This document shows positions 35,025 to 43,337 of a DNA stretch of 64,000 bases, in pieces. The translations under genes were made by a program, and so were the position numbers. The DNA is from Litoreibacter ponti. Its GTDB lineage: Bacteria; Pseudomonadota; Alphaproteobacteria; Rhodobacterales; Rhodobacteraceae. Within the stretch, counting starts at the first letter, position 1; each line of letters starts with the position of its first letter. A model generated the notes under the pieces. That model did not search any database. It was not told the DNA's origin and saw only the letters and a list, made by a program, of their open reading frames with translations. The stretch lies in NCBI RefSeq assembly GCF_003054285.1, contig NZ_QBKS01000001.1, positions 1,922,001-1,986,000 on the forward strand. The letters are read 5' to 3'.

Positions 35025-35851
35025 TGGTCGAGGAATTCGCCGCCGCGAAGGTTAATCTGACGCTCCATATCACCGGCCAGCGGGCAGATGGGTATCATCT
35101 GCTCGACAGTCTGGTGGCCTTTGCCGATGTTGGCGACACGGTGCGGGCAGAGCCAGCGGATCAGATCTCGCTGAAAGTGGACGGGCCGGAAGCCGCGTCC
35201 GTGCCCCTGACAGATGACAACTCGGTGGTGATGGCCGCGCGTCATGCTGCACCCGGGACTGGCGCGCGCCTGCATTTGACGAAGGTCCTGCCCGTGGCGT
35301 CGGGCATTGGTGGGGGAACTGCGGATGCGGCGGCCGCTTTTCGCGCCATGCGTCGACTGACCGGCCACACAGACGCCCCGCGCGTCGAAGATGTCGAAGC
35401 GTTGGGCGCGGATGTCCCGGTTTGCCTGTTTTCCCGCACCGCACGAATGCGCGGCATCGGGGAGCGGTTGGATTTCGTCGACCTGCCGCGACTTCCCGCA
35501 GTATTGGTCAACCCAAGGGTGGAGGTTTCTACCCCTGCCGTATTCAAGCGCATCGCGCACAAGGACAACTCGGCGATGCCGGACATACCTGTGCTCGCGG
35601 ATGTCTCCGCCGTGGCCGCATGGCTGGGTGCGCAACGCAACGATATGCAGGCCGCGGCCATTGATCTGGTCCCGCCAATTGCGCAGACGTTGGAGGTTCT
35701 GGGACACACAGAGCCGCTGCTGGCCCGAATGTCAGGCTCCGGTGCGACGTGTTTCGGAATTTACGCAGACGACGAAGCGGCCAGAAATGCCGCGGCACAG
35801 ATCAGTAAGGCGCATCCGGATTGGTGGGTCGCACCGTGCCATCTTAGCTAG
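35024..35851 (+). CDS. ispE: 4-(cytidine-5'-diphospho)-2-C-methyl-D-erythritol kinase
   Basis: 275 residues. GHMP kinase of the MEP pathway. Catalytic K9 ('FAAAKVNLTLHI'), ATP loop 'PVASGIGGGTADAAAAF' (90-106; most relatives have GGGSSD), catalytic D130 in 'ALGADVPVCLF' and C-terminal 'MSGSGATCF' are visible. It follows the TPR gene directly and converges on the prenyl synthase gene, sharing a CTAG stop. Confidence 0.95.
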   Translation: MVEEFAAAKVNLTLHITGQRADGYHLLDSLVAFADVGDTVRAEPADQISLKVDGPEAASVPLTDDNSVVMAARHAAPGTGARLHLTKVLPVASGIGGGTADAAAAFRAMRRLTGHTDAPRVEDVEALGADVPVCLFSRTARMRGIGERLDFVDLPRLPAVLVNPRVEVSTPAVFKRIAHKDNSAMPDIPVLADVSAVAAWLGAQRNDMQAAAIDLVPPIAQTLEVLGHTEPLLARMSGSGATCFGIYADDEAARNAAAQISKAHPDWWVAPCHLS

Positions 35852-36852
35852 TTCAGGCGCGCGACCACGTAATCGGCAAGATCGCGCAGCATATCGGTCA
35901 GCTCGCTCTTGGGCACATCGTTCAGCGCGGCTTTCGCGACCTCTGACCAGCGCAGCGCATCGGTGCGCGATGCATCCAGACTGCCGTGTTCTTTCAGCAA
36001 GGTCAGGACGTGCTCCAGATCGCCATCCTCTTGGCGGCCCTTCTCGATCGTGCGCTCCCAGAAGGCGCGGTCCCGGGTCCCGCCAGCCGCGATTGCCTTG
36101 ATCAGCGGCAAGGTCAGTTTGCGCTCGCGGAAATCGTCGCCGATGTTCTTGCCGGTCTTCTCCGCATCGCCGCCGAAATCGAGGATGTCGTCGGCGATCT
36201 GGAAGCTCACTCCAAGCGCGTCGCCATAGGTGAAAAGCGCCTGCACGACTGCCGGGTCCGCATCGGCGATCATGCCGCCGGCCTCGGTCGCGGCGGAGAA
36301 CAGCGCGGCGGTCTTGCCACGCACGACCTGCAGGTAAATCTCTTCGGTCGTGGCCAGGTTCTGCGATGCGGTCAGCTGCAACACCTCGCCCTCGGCAATC
36401 GTCGCGGCGGCATTGGACAGGACCTTGAGCACATCGAGCCGCCCTGTATCCGTCATCAGCTGGAACGAGCGCGCGAACAAATAGTCGCCCACCAGAACGC
36501 TCGACTTGTTGTCCCACAGCAGGTTCGCGGCGGGCCGCCCGCGACGCTGCTTGCTTTCGTCCACCACATCATCATGCAGCAGCGTCGCGGTGTGGATGAA
36601 CTCCACCGTCGCGGCCAGATGCACATGGTAGGGGCCGTCATAGCCGCACAGCCGTGCCGCGGCCAAGGTCAGCATAGGCCGGACCCGTTTGCCGCCCGCA
36701 TCCACCAGATGGGCGGTCACCTCCGGGATGCGCGGCGCGTGTTCGGACGCCATGCGCTCGCGGATCAGCGCGCCCACCGCGTCCAGATCCGCAGACAGGG
36801 CCGACTGCAGGCGCTCGTGGGGCTTCTTCTCCATCGGCGTGTCCAAACTCAT
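35848..36852 (-). CDS. Polyprenyl diphosphate synthase (octa-/decaprenyl type)
   Basis: 334 residues from 'MSLDTPMEKK'. Builds the long prenyl chain of ubiquinone by successive IPP condensation. 'GGKRVRP' (53-59), first Asp-rich motif 'DDVVD' (94-98), 'GRPAAN' and second Asp-rich motif 'DDILD' (221-225) are present. A small residue rather than an aromatic before the first motif (…HTATLLHDD) fits long-chain synthases. The exact chain length is not readable. Confidence 0.93.
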   Translation of the reverse strand: MSLDTPMEKKPHERLQSALSADLDAVGALIRERMASEHAPRIPEVTAHLVDAGGKRVRPMLTLAAARLCGYDGPYHVHLAATVEFIHTATLLHDDVVDESKQRRGRPAANLLWDNKSSVLVGDYLFARSFQLMTDTGRLDVLKVLSNAAATIAEGEVLQLTASQNLATTEEIYLQVVRGKTAALFSAATEAGGMIADADPAVVQALFTYGDALGVSFQIADDILDFGGDAEKTGKNIGDDFRERKLTLPLIKAIAAGGTRDRAFWERTIEKGRQEDGDLEHVLTLLKEHGSLDASRTDALRWSEVAKAALNDVPKSELTDMLRDLADYVVARLN

Positions 36853-36908
36853 TACGGTGTCTGCCTCGTGTCTCGACAAACCGGCGGGCCTGTCGTTTAG
36901 TCCGTACC

Positions 36909-37124
36909 ATGAAAGAGCTTCTGCGCAGCAACGACCCGACGATCATCGCCTTCGCCCAGGCCCTTCTGTCTGGGGAAGATATAGGCGTGATCGAATTGGA
37001 CGTCCATATGAGCGCGCTCGAAGGGTCCATTGGCATATTGCCGCGCCGCCTGATGGTGCGTGACGAGGATCTGTTCATGGCCCGCGCCGTGCTGCGCGAC
37101 AATGACATCGCCGTGGAGGGCTGA
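36909..37124 (+). CDS. DUF2007 family protein
   Basis: 71 residues. DUF2007 proteins resemble the PII-like putative signal transducing fold; 'MKELLRSNDPTIIAFAQALL' and 'RLMVRDEDLFMARAVL' fit. Function unknown. The stop overlaps the next ATG by one base, so translation is coupled to the methyltransferase. Confidence 0.85.
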   Translation: MKELLRSNDPTIIAFAQALLSGEDIGVIELDVHMSALEGSIGILPRRLMVRDEDLFMARAVLRDNDIAVEG

Positions 37125-37855
37125 TGTTTGACGCGGCGGCGCTGACACGGGACGCCTTTCTGGGCGGTCGTGTGCAGCTTTGGCAGCCGCGCGAGGGCTA
37201 CCGCGCCGCCACCGATCCCGTGCTGCTTGCCGCCGCGTGCCCCGCAAAAGAAGGCCAATCCGTTCTCGAATTGGGCTGCGGCGTCGGCACCGCGTCGCTG
37301 TGTCTGCGCGCGCGGGTTCCAGTCGGGGTCACCGGCGTCGAGCTGCAACAGGACTACGCCGCGCTCGCCCGGCGCAACGGGCTGGACGAAGTGATCTGCG
37401 CCGATATCGCCGCCATGCCGCTGGAGCTGCGCCAGCGCAGCTTCGATCACGTTATCCTGAACCCACCCTATTATGGCCCCGGGACGCCTGCGCGCGATGT
37501 TGGCCGTGACACCGCGCTGCGCGAGGACACCCCGCTTGAGGCATGGATCGACTCAGCCCTGCGGCGGGCCGGGCCGAAGGGGATTGTGACCGTTATTCAC
37601 CTGGGCGAGCGGCTGGGCGCGCTTATCACCTTGCTCAATTCGCGGGCAGGTCTGCTTGAAGTGAAACCAATTGCCGCCCGCGCAGGCCGCCCCGCGGGAC
37701 GGGTGATCCTGCGGTTGCACAAGGGGCGCGCGGCGCGGGCGGTGCTTTATAACCCCCTGATCTTGCACGCGGGAGAGGCGCATTTGCGCGATGGTGACGA
37801 CTTCACCGACGCCGCCCGGGCCATTCTGCGCGACGCCGCACCGCTCGAATTTTAA
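37124..37855 (+). CDS. TrmN6-like tRNA1(Val) adenine-N6 methyltransferase
   Basis: 243 residues. SAM motif 'VLELGCGVGTASLCL' near residue 47 and the N6-adenine/glutamine methyltransferase motif 'NPPYYGP' near 112. N-terminal 'LWQPREGYRAATDPVLLAAA' matches the TrmN6/YfiC group that modifies A37 of tRNA1(Val). The rRNA- or protein-directed relatives cannot be excluded. It is in an operon with the DUF2007 gene. Confidence 0.88.
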   Translation: MFDAAALTRDAFLGGRVQLWQPREGYRAATDPVLLAAACPAKEGQSVLELGCGVGTASLCLRARVPVGVTGVELQQDYAALARRNGLDEVICADIAAMPLELRQRSFDHVILNPPYYGPGTPARDVGRDTALREDTPLEAWIDSALRRAGPKGIVTVIHLGERLGALITLLNSRAGLLEVKPIAARAGRPAGRVILRLHKGRAARAVLYNPLILHAGEAHLRDGDDFTDAARAILRDAAPLEF

Positions 37856-37948
37856 CCATTTTTGCTGCAGCGCCGCGTGTGATTTTCGTGACATGGCGCG
37901 GCAGATGTGGTGTCCTGAAGGCCTCAACCACATAAAGGAGGTATGCCT

Positions 37949-38113
37949 ATGACGATCAGTTCTCACCTGACGGAGCTGCAGCGGAAACACGAGGTATTGG
38001 CCCAGAAAGTGGAGGAAGCCCAGCGAAGCCCTGGCGTAGATGATCTGTCGATTGTTGAGTTGAAGAAGAAAAAGCTGCGTTTGAAAGAGGAAATCACGCG
38101 GCTGATGAACTAG
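37949..38113 (+). CDS. YdcH/DUF465 small coiled-coil protein
   Basis: 54 residues, start chosen 7 bases after 'aaaggagg' (the ATG at 37943 is too close). The sequence MTISSHLTELQRKHEVLAQK... with 'LSIVELKKKKLRLKEEITRL' is a two-helix basic coiled coil typical of DUF465. Role unknown. It ends on a CTAG shared with the convergent exporter gene. Confidence 0.85.
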   Translation: MTISSHLTELQRKHEVLAQKVEEAQRSPGVDDLSIVELKKKKLRLKEEITRLMN

Positions 38114-38967
38114 AGGCGAGAGCCCAGAGCAGCGAGCCCGGCACCCGCGGTAATCAGCACCGCTGCCGCCAACAGGCTCGCTGACATTGCGGCAAAACCT
38201 GCCGCAATGAGAACGAGCGTAGACAAAAGCGGTGCCGCGTAGCTCGCGGTGCCGAGCAATTGGATATTGCCCCGTTTGACCCCGTAATCCCACAAGTAGA
38301 ATGCCAAGCCGACCGGCCCCAGTCCGAGCCCTGCGATGGACAGCCACGCAATGGCTGAGCCCGGCCTAACGGTCTGCTCGAACATCAGATGCGCCGCGGC
38401 GGACAGGACCGCCGTTGCGAGGCAGAAGAAGGTCACGATCTCGGTCGGCACCTCATTGAAGCGGCGCGACAGCACGGAATAACCCGACCAGGTCAGCGCA
38501 CACAACGCCGCAAGCCCGTAGCCCGTGGCGTAGGACCACTGAAACCCTGCGCCGCCCCGGGTGACGATCAACGCCGCACCCGAGAACGCCAGCAGCGCGC
38601 CGATGACGTGCAAGGCGCGCAGCCGCTCGCCCGGCAACAGCCCCGAAAACAGCACAATCAGAAGCGGCCAGAGATAGGCGATCAGCCCGGCTTCGGCGGC
38701 AGGCGCAAGGCGCAGCGCGGAGAAATAGAGCGCGTGGTAGCCGAACAGGCCGCCGATGCCGAGCGCCCAGACTTGGAGCGGCGTTTGGGTGACCAAGGCC
38801 CCAAGGTTGCCGTGCCGCACCGAGAACACAAGCCCGATCGCACCGCCCAAGGTGAAGGCCATCGCGCTCAACTGAAAGGGCGGCACCGGGCTGGACCCAA
38901 CGGTGAAGAGCGCGAGCAGCGCCCAGAGCAACACCGCGCCGAACCCTATCAGCGTCGCCCTGCTCAT
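38110..38967 (-). CDS. EamA/DMT-family exporter (YddG-like)
   Basis: 285 residues from 'MSRATLIGFGAVLLWALLALF', ten hydrophobic helices as two EamA halves. The N-terminus and 'AYLWPLLIVLFSGLLPGERL' fit the YddG aromatic amino acid exporter group. The start overlaps the stop of the LysR gene by 4 bases, so the regulator and exporter form one unit. Confidence 0.87.
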   Translation of the reverse strand: MSRATLIGFGAVLLWALLALFTVGSSPVPPFQLSAMAFTLGGAIGLVFSVRHGNLGALVTQTPLQVWALGIGGLFGYHALYFSALRLAPAAEAGLIAYLWPLLIVLFSGLLPGERLRALHVIGALLAFSGAALIVTRGGAGFQWSYATGYGLAALCALTWSGYSVLSRRFNEVPTEIVTFFCLATAVLSAAAHLMFEQTVRPGSAIAWLSIAGLGLGPVGLAFYLWDYGVKRGNIQLLGTASYAAPLLSTLVLIAAGFAAMSASLLAAAVLITAGAGLAALGSRL

Positions 38968-39890
38968 TTGTCGAGGAAGGTCAGGCCATGGGCGAGCTGG
39001 TCCATGCCTTCGGTCTGGCGCAGCACCCAATCCATGAATTGCGCGACCTGCGGTCGGGTCTCGCCGCCCTTGGGGCAGACAAGGCGGTAGCCGCCGCCGG
39101 AGCGGACCGCAAGCGGCAGCGGCATGACCAACCGCCCCTCTTTCAAATGCGCTTCGGTCAGGGAAATACGACCCAGCACGGCCCCGCCGCCCGCCAGTGC
39201 CGCATCAATCGCGTGGTCGGCCTGGCTGAATTGCGGACCCGGCAGGACGTCTTCCGTCACCCCGGCGCGCGCAAGAAAGCTTTGCCAATTGACCGGGGGA
39301 TCAAGGAAGCTGATGTCGCCCTGACCAATCAGCGGCAAATTTAGAAAATCCTCCGGACGCTTGATCTTTTTGGCTAGGTCGGGCGTGACCATCGGGGCCA
39401 TCCATTCGTCGATAATCGGCTTGGAATAGAGCGACGCATCCACAGATTGGCCGAAGCGGATCGCGAGATCTACGTCGTCGCGGGCGAAATCCACAATGCG
39501 CAAACTGGCCGAGAAGCGCAGCTCGATCTCAGGATGCTCTTGCGCGAAGGAGAATAGCCGCGGCGCGAGCCATTTCGCGGTGAAGGCCGGACCCGCGGTC
39601 ACGGTCAGCGACGCGCTGTCGACCCGGCGCAGGGCCGCGCGCCACGCGGATTGAAGCGTCTGAAATCCGTCCGAGGTGCCCGGGGCCAGCAGTTGCCCGA
39701 TCTCCGTCAACTCTACCGCCCGATTGAGGCGGCGAAACACCGGGGCGCCAAGATGCTCTTCGAGCGATTTGATCTGAAAGCTCAGCGCCGCGGGGGTGAC
39801 GTTCAGCTCTTGCGCGGCGCGCGCGAAGCTCAGATGGCGGGCGGCAGATTCAAAGGCGCGCAAGGCTGTGAGAGGCGGAAGACGGTCCAT
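38964..39890 (-). CDS. LysR-family regulator (GcvA-like)
   Basis: 308 residues. The winged helix-turn-helix is at about 5-65 ('LTALRAFESAARHLSFARAAQELNVTPAALSFQIKSLEEHLGAPVF'), followed by the substrate-binding domain ('LTVTAGPAFTAKWLAPRLFSF', 'DLAIRFG'), as in GcvA. It is cotranscribed with the YddG-like exporter, which it may regulate in cis. A 13-bp palindrome lies 8 bases before its ATG. Confidence 0.92.
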   Translation of the reverse strand: MDRLPPLTALRAFESAARHLSFARAAQELNVTPAALSFQIKSLEEHLGAPVFRRLNRAVELTEIGQLLAPGTSDGFQTLQSAWRAALRRVDSASLTVTAGPAFTAKWLAPRLFSFAQEHPEIELRFSASLRIVDFARDDVDLAIRFGQSVDASLYSKPIIDEWMAPMVTPDLAKKIKRPEDFLNLPLIGQGDISFLDPPVNWQSFLARAGVTEDVLPGPQFSQADHAIDAALAGGGAVLGRISLTEAHLKEGRLVMPLPLAVRSGGGYRLVCPKGGETRPQVAQFMDWVLRQTEGMDQLAHGLTFLDK

Positions 39891-39898
39891 GGATCACA

Positions 39899-39911
39899 TA
39901 AGTATAACTTA
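39899..39911. promoter_or_regulatory. Palindrome in the LysR/small-ORF divergent region
   Basis: taagtataactta, 5-bp arms around ata, ends 8 bases upstream of the LysR ATG. It is positioned to be a LysR-type autoregulatory site; this is inference from position only. Confidence 0.4.
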
Positions 39912-40000
39912 ACTGAAGCGTTGAAAAGTCTCGTTTGTCGAAACCGGCCCTGACGCCCATATTGAGGTCAAGCAAACGCACACAGAAAAGGAACTGACAG

Positions 40001-40153
40001 ATGTTCGAGACACAAACAAGCCGCACCCTGATCGACGCACAACGCCGGGCCCACGAAGAACGGGCCGCTGTTTTTGCACAGCTTTTTTCAGGTCTGGGCC
40101 GCATGCTGACACCGCGCTTCTCCTCCCACCGGACGGCACACCACGCCGCCTGA
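40001..40153 (+). CDS. Small hypothetical protein (50 aa)
   Basis: Starts at ATG 40001 behind 'aaagga'. The product begins MFETQTSRTLIDAQRRAHEE, contains an amphipathic 'FAQLFSGLGRMLTPRF', and ends in a His-rich tail (HRTAHHAA). It is followed by a strong terminator, which supports real expression. I do not recognise the family; the layout recalls small DUF1127-type proteins, but their C-terminal motif is missing. Confidence 0.65.
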   Translation: MFETQTSRTLIDAQRRAHEERAAVFAQLFSGLGRMLTPRFSSHRTAHHAA

Positions 40154-40173
40154 TCCTTCCGAGAGCGCAAAAG

Positions 40174-40211
40174 AAAAGGGGCCGCGCAGTTTCTTGCGCG
40201 GCCCCTTTTTT
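40174..40211. terminator. Strong bidirectional terminator
   Basis: A 15-bp perfect stem, aaaaggggccgcgca (40174-40188), loop gtttct, tgcgcggcccctttt (40195-40209), ends in a T run. The A run on the left makes it work for phaB on the opposite strand too. Confidence 0.93.
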
Positions 40212-40225
40212 GGTTCAAGACTGGC

Positions 40226-40951
40226 TTAAGCCATGTATTGACCACCATTTGCTGACAGGGTCGAGCCGGTGATAAAGCCCGCATCGTCGGAGGCCAAGAA
40301 CGCCACCGCACGCGCGATCTCTTCGGCCTCGCCCAGACGACCCACAGGGATCTGCGGCAGGATCACTTCATTCATCACCTTCTCGGGGATGGTGCTCATC
40401 ATCTCGGTGTTGATGTAGCCCGGCGCCACGATGTTAACGGTAATGCCAGCGCGCGCGCCTTCTTGGGCCAGGGATTTCGTAAAGCCGATGTCGCCGGCCT
40501 TGGTGGCGGCGTAGTTGGCTTGGGCGAACTGACCCTTCTGGCCATTGATCGAGCTGATCGTGACGATACGGCCGAACTTGCGCTCCCGCATCCCGCCCCA
40601 GACGTTATGCGTCATGTTGAAAACGCCGTTCAGGTTGGTGTCGATGCATTCATGCCACTGCTCCGGCGTCATCTTGTGGAACGGCGCGTCTCGCGTGATG
40701 CCGGCGTTGTTCACGAGGATGTCAACGGGACCGAGATCGGCCTCGATCTGGGCGACGCCATCCTTGCAAGCGTCGTAGTCGGCCACGTTCCACTTGTAGG
40801 TCTTGATGCCGGTCTCGGCGGTAAAGGCTGCGGCTTTTTCGTCGTTGCCAGCATAGGTCGCGGCGACCTGACAGCCTTGCGCCTTGAGCGCGGTAGAAAT
40901 GGCAGCGCCGATACCGCGGGAGCCGCCGGTGACGAGTGCAACACGGGACAT
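40226..40951 (-). CDS. phaB: Acetoacetyl-CoA reductase
   Basis: 241 residues, short-chain dehydrogenase. Reduces acetoacetyl-CoA to (R)-3-hydroxybutyryl-CoA with NADPH, for PHB and the ethylmalonyl-CoA pathway. NADP loop 'VTGGSRGIGAAI', 'LVNNAGI', catalytic Ser in 'VTISSINGQ', YxxxK in 'ANYAATKAG', and the C-terminal 'ANGGQYMA' are diagnostic of PhaB. 'taggagg' precedes the ATG. It lies downstream of phaA. Confidence 0.96.
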   Translation of the reverse strand: MSRVALVTGGSRGIGAAISTALKAQGCQVAATYAGNDEKAAAFTAETGIKTYKWNVADYDACKDGVAQIEADLGPVDILVNNAGITRDAPFHKMTPEQWHECIDTNLNGVFNMTHNVWGGMRERKFGRIVTISSINGQKGQFAQANYAATKAGDIGFTKSLAQEGARAGITVNIVAPGYINTEMMSTIPEKVMNEVILPQIPVGRLGEAEEIARAVAFLASDDAGFITGSTLSANGGQYMA

Positions 40952-41001
40952 GATGATTCCTCCTAAATCATATAGGTAATTTTATTTCTCTACTGGTATA
41001 G

Positions 41002-41023
41002 TTTGCGCAATTTTCATGCGCAA
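41002..41023. promoter_or_regulatory. Inverted repeat between phaA and phaB
   Basis: ttgcgca (41003-41009), 7 bases, tgcgcaa (41017-41023), 52 bases upstream of the phaB ATG and 14 bases from the phaA stop. It contains tttgcgcaat, also present before mcl1 (17788-17797). It could be an attenuator hairpin or a site for a TGC-binding regulator such as PhaR; neither can be settled by reading. Confidence 0.4.
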
Positions 41024-41036
41024 CCCTACTTGATGC

Positions 41037-42212
41037 TTAGACACGCTCGACGCACATGGCGACGCCCATGCCACCACCGATGCACAGCGTGGCGAGGCCC
41101 TTCTTGGCGTCGCGGCGCTGCATCTCGAACAGCAGCGTGTTCAGCACGCGGCAGCCGGACGCGCCGATCGGGTGACCGATCGCAATTGCGCCGCCGTTGA
41201 CGTTCACGATCTCCGGATCCCAGCCCATGTCCTTGTTCACGGCGCAGGCCTGAGCGGCGAAAGCCTCATTGGCCTCGACCAGATCAAGATCGGATGCTTT
41301 CCAGCCCGCCTTTTCCAGCGCCTTGCGCGAAGCGTAGATCGGGCCCACGCCCATGATCGACGGGTCCAGACCGGCGGTTGCGTAGGATGCAATGCGAGCG
41401 AGCGGCTGGATGCCGCGCTTCTCGGCCTCATCGGCGCTCATCAACAGCGTGGCTGCGGCGCCGTCATTCAGGCCGGATGCGTTGGCCGCGGTGACCGAGC
41501 CGTCCTTCGTGAAGGCGGGGCGCAGTTTCTGCATCGCCTCCATCGTGGCGCCGTGACGAATGTATTCATCATTGTCGACCACGATGTCACCCTTGCGGGT
41601 TTTCACGGTGAAGGGCGTGATCTCGTCGGCGAACTTGCCGGCCTTCTGCGCGGCCTCCGCCTTGTTCTGGGAGCCCACGGCGAACTCGTCCTGCATATCG
41701 CGGCTGATCTGCCACTGGTTTGCGACATTCTCAGCGGTCTGACCCATGTGGTAGCCGTTGAAGGCATCCCACAGACCGTCGCGGATCATGCTGTCGATAT
41801 ATTGCATGTCGCCCATTTTCTGGCCCTGACGCAGGTTCGCGACATGGGGGGACATGGACATGTTTTCCTGCCCGCCCGCGATCACGATGCCCGCGTCACC
41901 CAGCTGGATATGCTGCGCGCCCAGCGCGACAGCGCGCAGACCGGAGCCGCACACCTGATTGATACCCCAGGCCGCGCTTTCCTGCGGCAGGCCTGCGTTA
42001 ATATGAGCCTGACGGGCGGGGTTCTGGCCCTGACCGGCGGTCAGCACCTGGCCCATGATCGTCTCGGACACTTCGGACTTGTCGACACCGGCGCGCTCGA
42101 CAACTGCCTCCAGCACGGCCTTACCGAGGTCGTGGGCCGGGGTATTGGCGAAAGAGCCTAGGAAGCTGCCGACGGCGGTGCGGGCCGCGGACGCGATTAC
42201 GACATTGGTCAT
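41037..42212 (-). CDS. phaA: Acetyl-CoA acetyltransferase (beta-ketothiolase)
   Basis: 391 residues from 'MTNVVIASAARTAVGSF', behind 'aaagga'. Condenses two acetyl-CoA into acetoacetyl-CoA. Nucleophile C88 ('INQVCGSGLRA'), His in 'IAIGHPIGASGCR' and the C-terminal Cys in 'CIGGGMGVAMC' complete the thiolase active site. Together with phaB it supplies PHB and the entry of the ethylmalonyl-CoA pathway, to which mcl1 (17.9 kb) also belongs. Confidence 0.97.
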   Translation of the reverse strand: MTNVVIASAARTAVGSFLGSFANTPAHDLGKAVLEAVVERAGVDKSEVSETIMGQVLTAGQGQNPARQAHINAGLPQESAAWGINQVCGSGLRAVALGAQHIQLGDAGIVIAGGQENMSMSPHVANLRQGQKMGDMQYIDSMIRDGLWDAFNGYHMGQTAENVANQWQISRDMQDEFAVGSQNKAEAAQKAGKFADEITPFTVKTRKGDIVVDNDEYIRHGATMEAMQKLRPAFTKDGSVTAANASGLNDGAAATLLMSADEAEKRGIQPLARIASYATAGLDPSIMGVGPIYASRKALEKAGWKASDLDLVEANEAFAAQACAVNKDMGWDPEIVNVNGGAIAIGHPIGASGCRVLNTLLFEMQRRDAKKGLATLCIGGGMGVAMCVERV

Positions 42213-42379
42213 ATGGTGTCCTTTCATTGATTCAGCGAAGATCGCATTCTTACGATACCGGGTAACGCTGGGTTAATACATCGCGAGCCGCATAACGGGC
42301 TTACGCAAGGTATACAAATGGACACTGTGTCTCAGGATGGCCTGTCAGGGCCTTTGCATAGCGGGATTGCACGCAGCGA

Positions 42380-43207
42380 TTAGCCAGAGCGGCGCAGGTC
42401 GGACTGTGCCGCCCGCCGCTCCCAAGGCTTGGTGATCGAAGGCACGCCGAAGTAGTAGCCCTGCAGGCAATCAAGCCCGATTTGCGCAAGGTATTCAGCC
42501 TCTTCCAGCTTCTCGACCCCCTCGGCCACGCAAAACATATCGAATTGCTCGGCGATGGAGACGAGCGCCTCCATAAGCACCTGATTGTCGGTGTCGACAT
42601 GCACGTTATGGGTGAAAGTCTGGTCGATCTTCACCATATCAAAGCAGAATTCCTTGAAGTGGCGGAACGCGGTGTAGCCTGCCCCGAAATCATCGAGAGC
42701 GAAGGAAATCCCACGCCGCTGCATCCGGGTCATGAACTCGATCACCTGATCAGGGACCAGCATGGCAGATGATTCGGTGATCTCGATGATAAGCCTGTCA
42801 GCCACCGTGGGATCGCGCAGAATGCCCCGCTCGAACGCGGTTTCCCAGTCCGGGTTTCCGATGGACCGTGCCGACATGTTGATCGACAGGCGCAGGGTCG
42901 AATCCTCGGTCAGGCTCATCAAGCCCAGCTCGATCGCGAGGCAGTCGATCATCCGCCCTTCTTCACGCGCCTCGATCGTTTCGATGAAGTCCTTTGCGGG
43001 GATGATGCGGCCGGTCTCATCAAGAACGCGGATCAATCCTTCGAAAAACGCCACGCGCGATGGATCGCGGCCCTGCACCACTGGCTGATAGGCCAGCATC
43101 ACGTCGCGGCGGCGCAACGCCGAGCGCACCATCGTCAAGATGTTCGCGTCCCGCTCCGCCACGGCGGCCGACAGGGGACTGTCCTGATAGTTGGAGCTGA
43201 AACTCAT
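42380..43207 (-). CDS. EAL-domain cyclic-di-GMP phosphodiesterase
   Basis: 275 residues, stand-alone EAL domain with no sensor domain. The signature reads E-G-L ('FFEGLIRV') with the catalytic Glu kept. N in 'NMSAR', E in 'EITESS', DD in 'LDDFGAGY', K in 'VKIDQTF', E in 'AEGVE' and Q in 'LQGYYFG' are all present, so it should be active. ATG 43207 is used; a longer frame reaches 43249. A TTAA-N7-TTAA box lies 48 bases upstream. Confidence 0.92.
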   Translation of the reverse strand: MSFSSNYQDSPLSAAVAERDANILTMVRSALRRRDVMLAYQPVVQGRDPSRVAFFEGLIRVLDETGRIIPAKDFIETIEAREEGRMIDCLAIELGLMSLTEDSTLRLSINMSARSIGNPDWETAFERGILRDPTVADRLIIEITESSAMLVPDQVIEFMTRMQRRGISFALDDFGAGYTAFRHFKEFCFDMVKIDQTFTHNVHVDTDNQVLMEALVSIAEQFDMFCVAEGVEKLEEAEYLAQIGLDCLQGYYFGVPSITKPWERRAAQSDLRRSG

Positions 43208-43254
43208 AGCGCCTTCCACTGCACTGATCCGACATCTCCCTAGCGCCACGGCCT

Positions 43255-43269
43255 TTAAACGCGGGTTAA
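43255..43269. promoter_or_regulatory. CtrA-type binding site (TTAA-N7-TTAA)
   Basis: ttaa (43255-43258), seven bases, ttaa (43266-43269), the exact full CtrA consensus of alphaproteobacteria. It lies in the divergent region between the EAL gene (48 bases from its ATG) and tag (69 bases from its ATG). CtrA control of the EAL gene is the more natural reading. Confidence 0.65.
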
Positions 43270-43337
43270 TATTCCACTTTTGTTCGCATTGTAGTAAACC
43301 TCGATTTAACGTCTCAAAGCCCCGGGAAGGATAGGGA

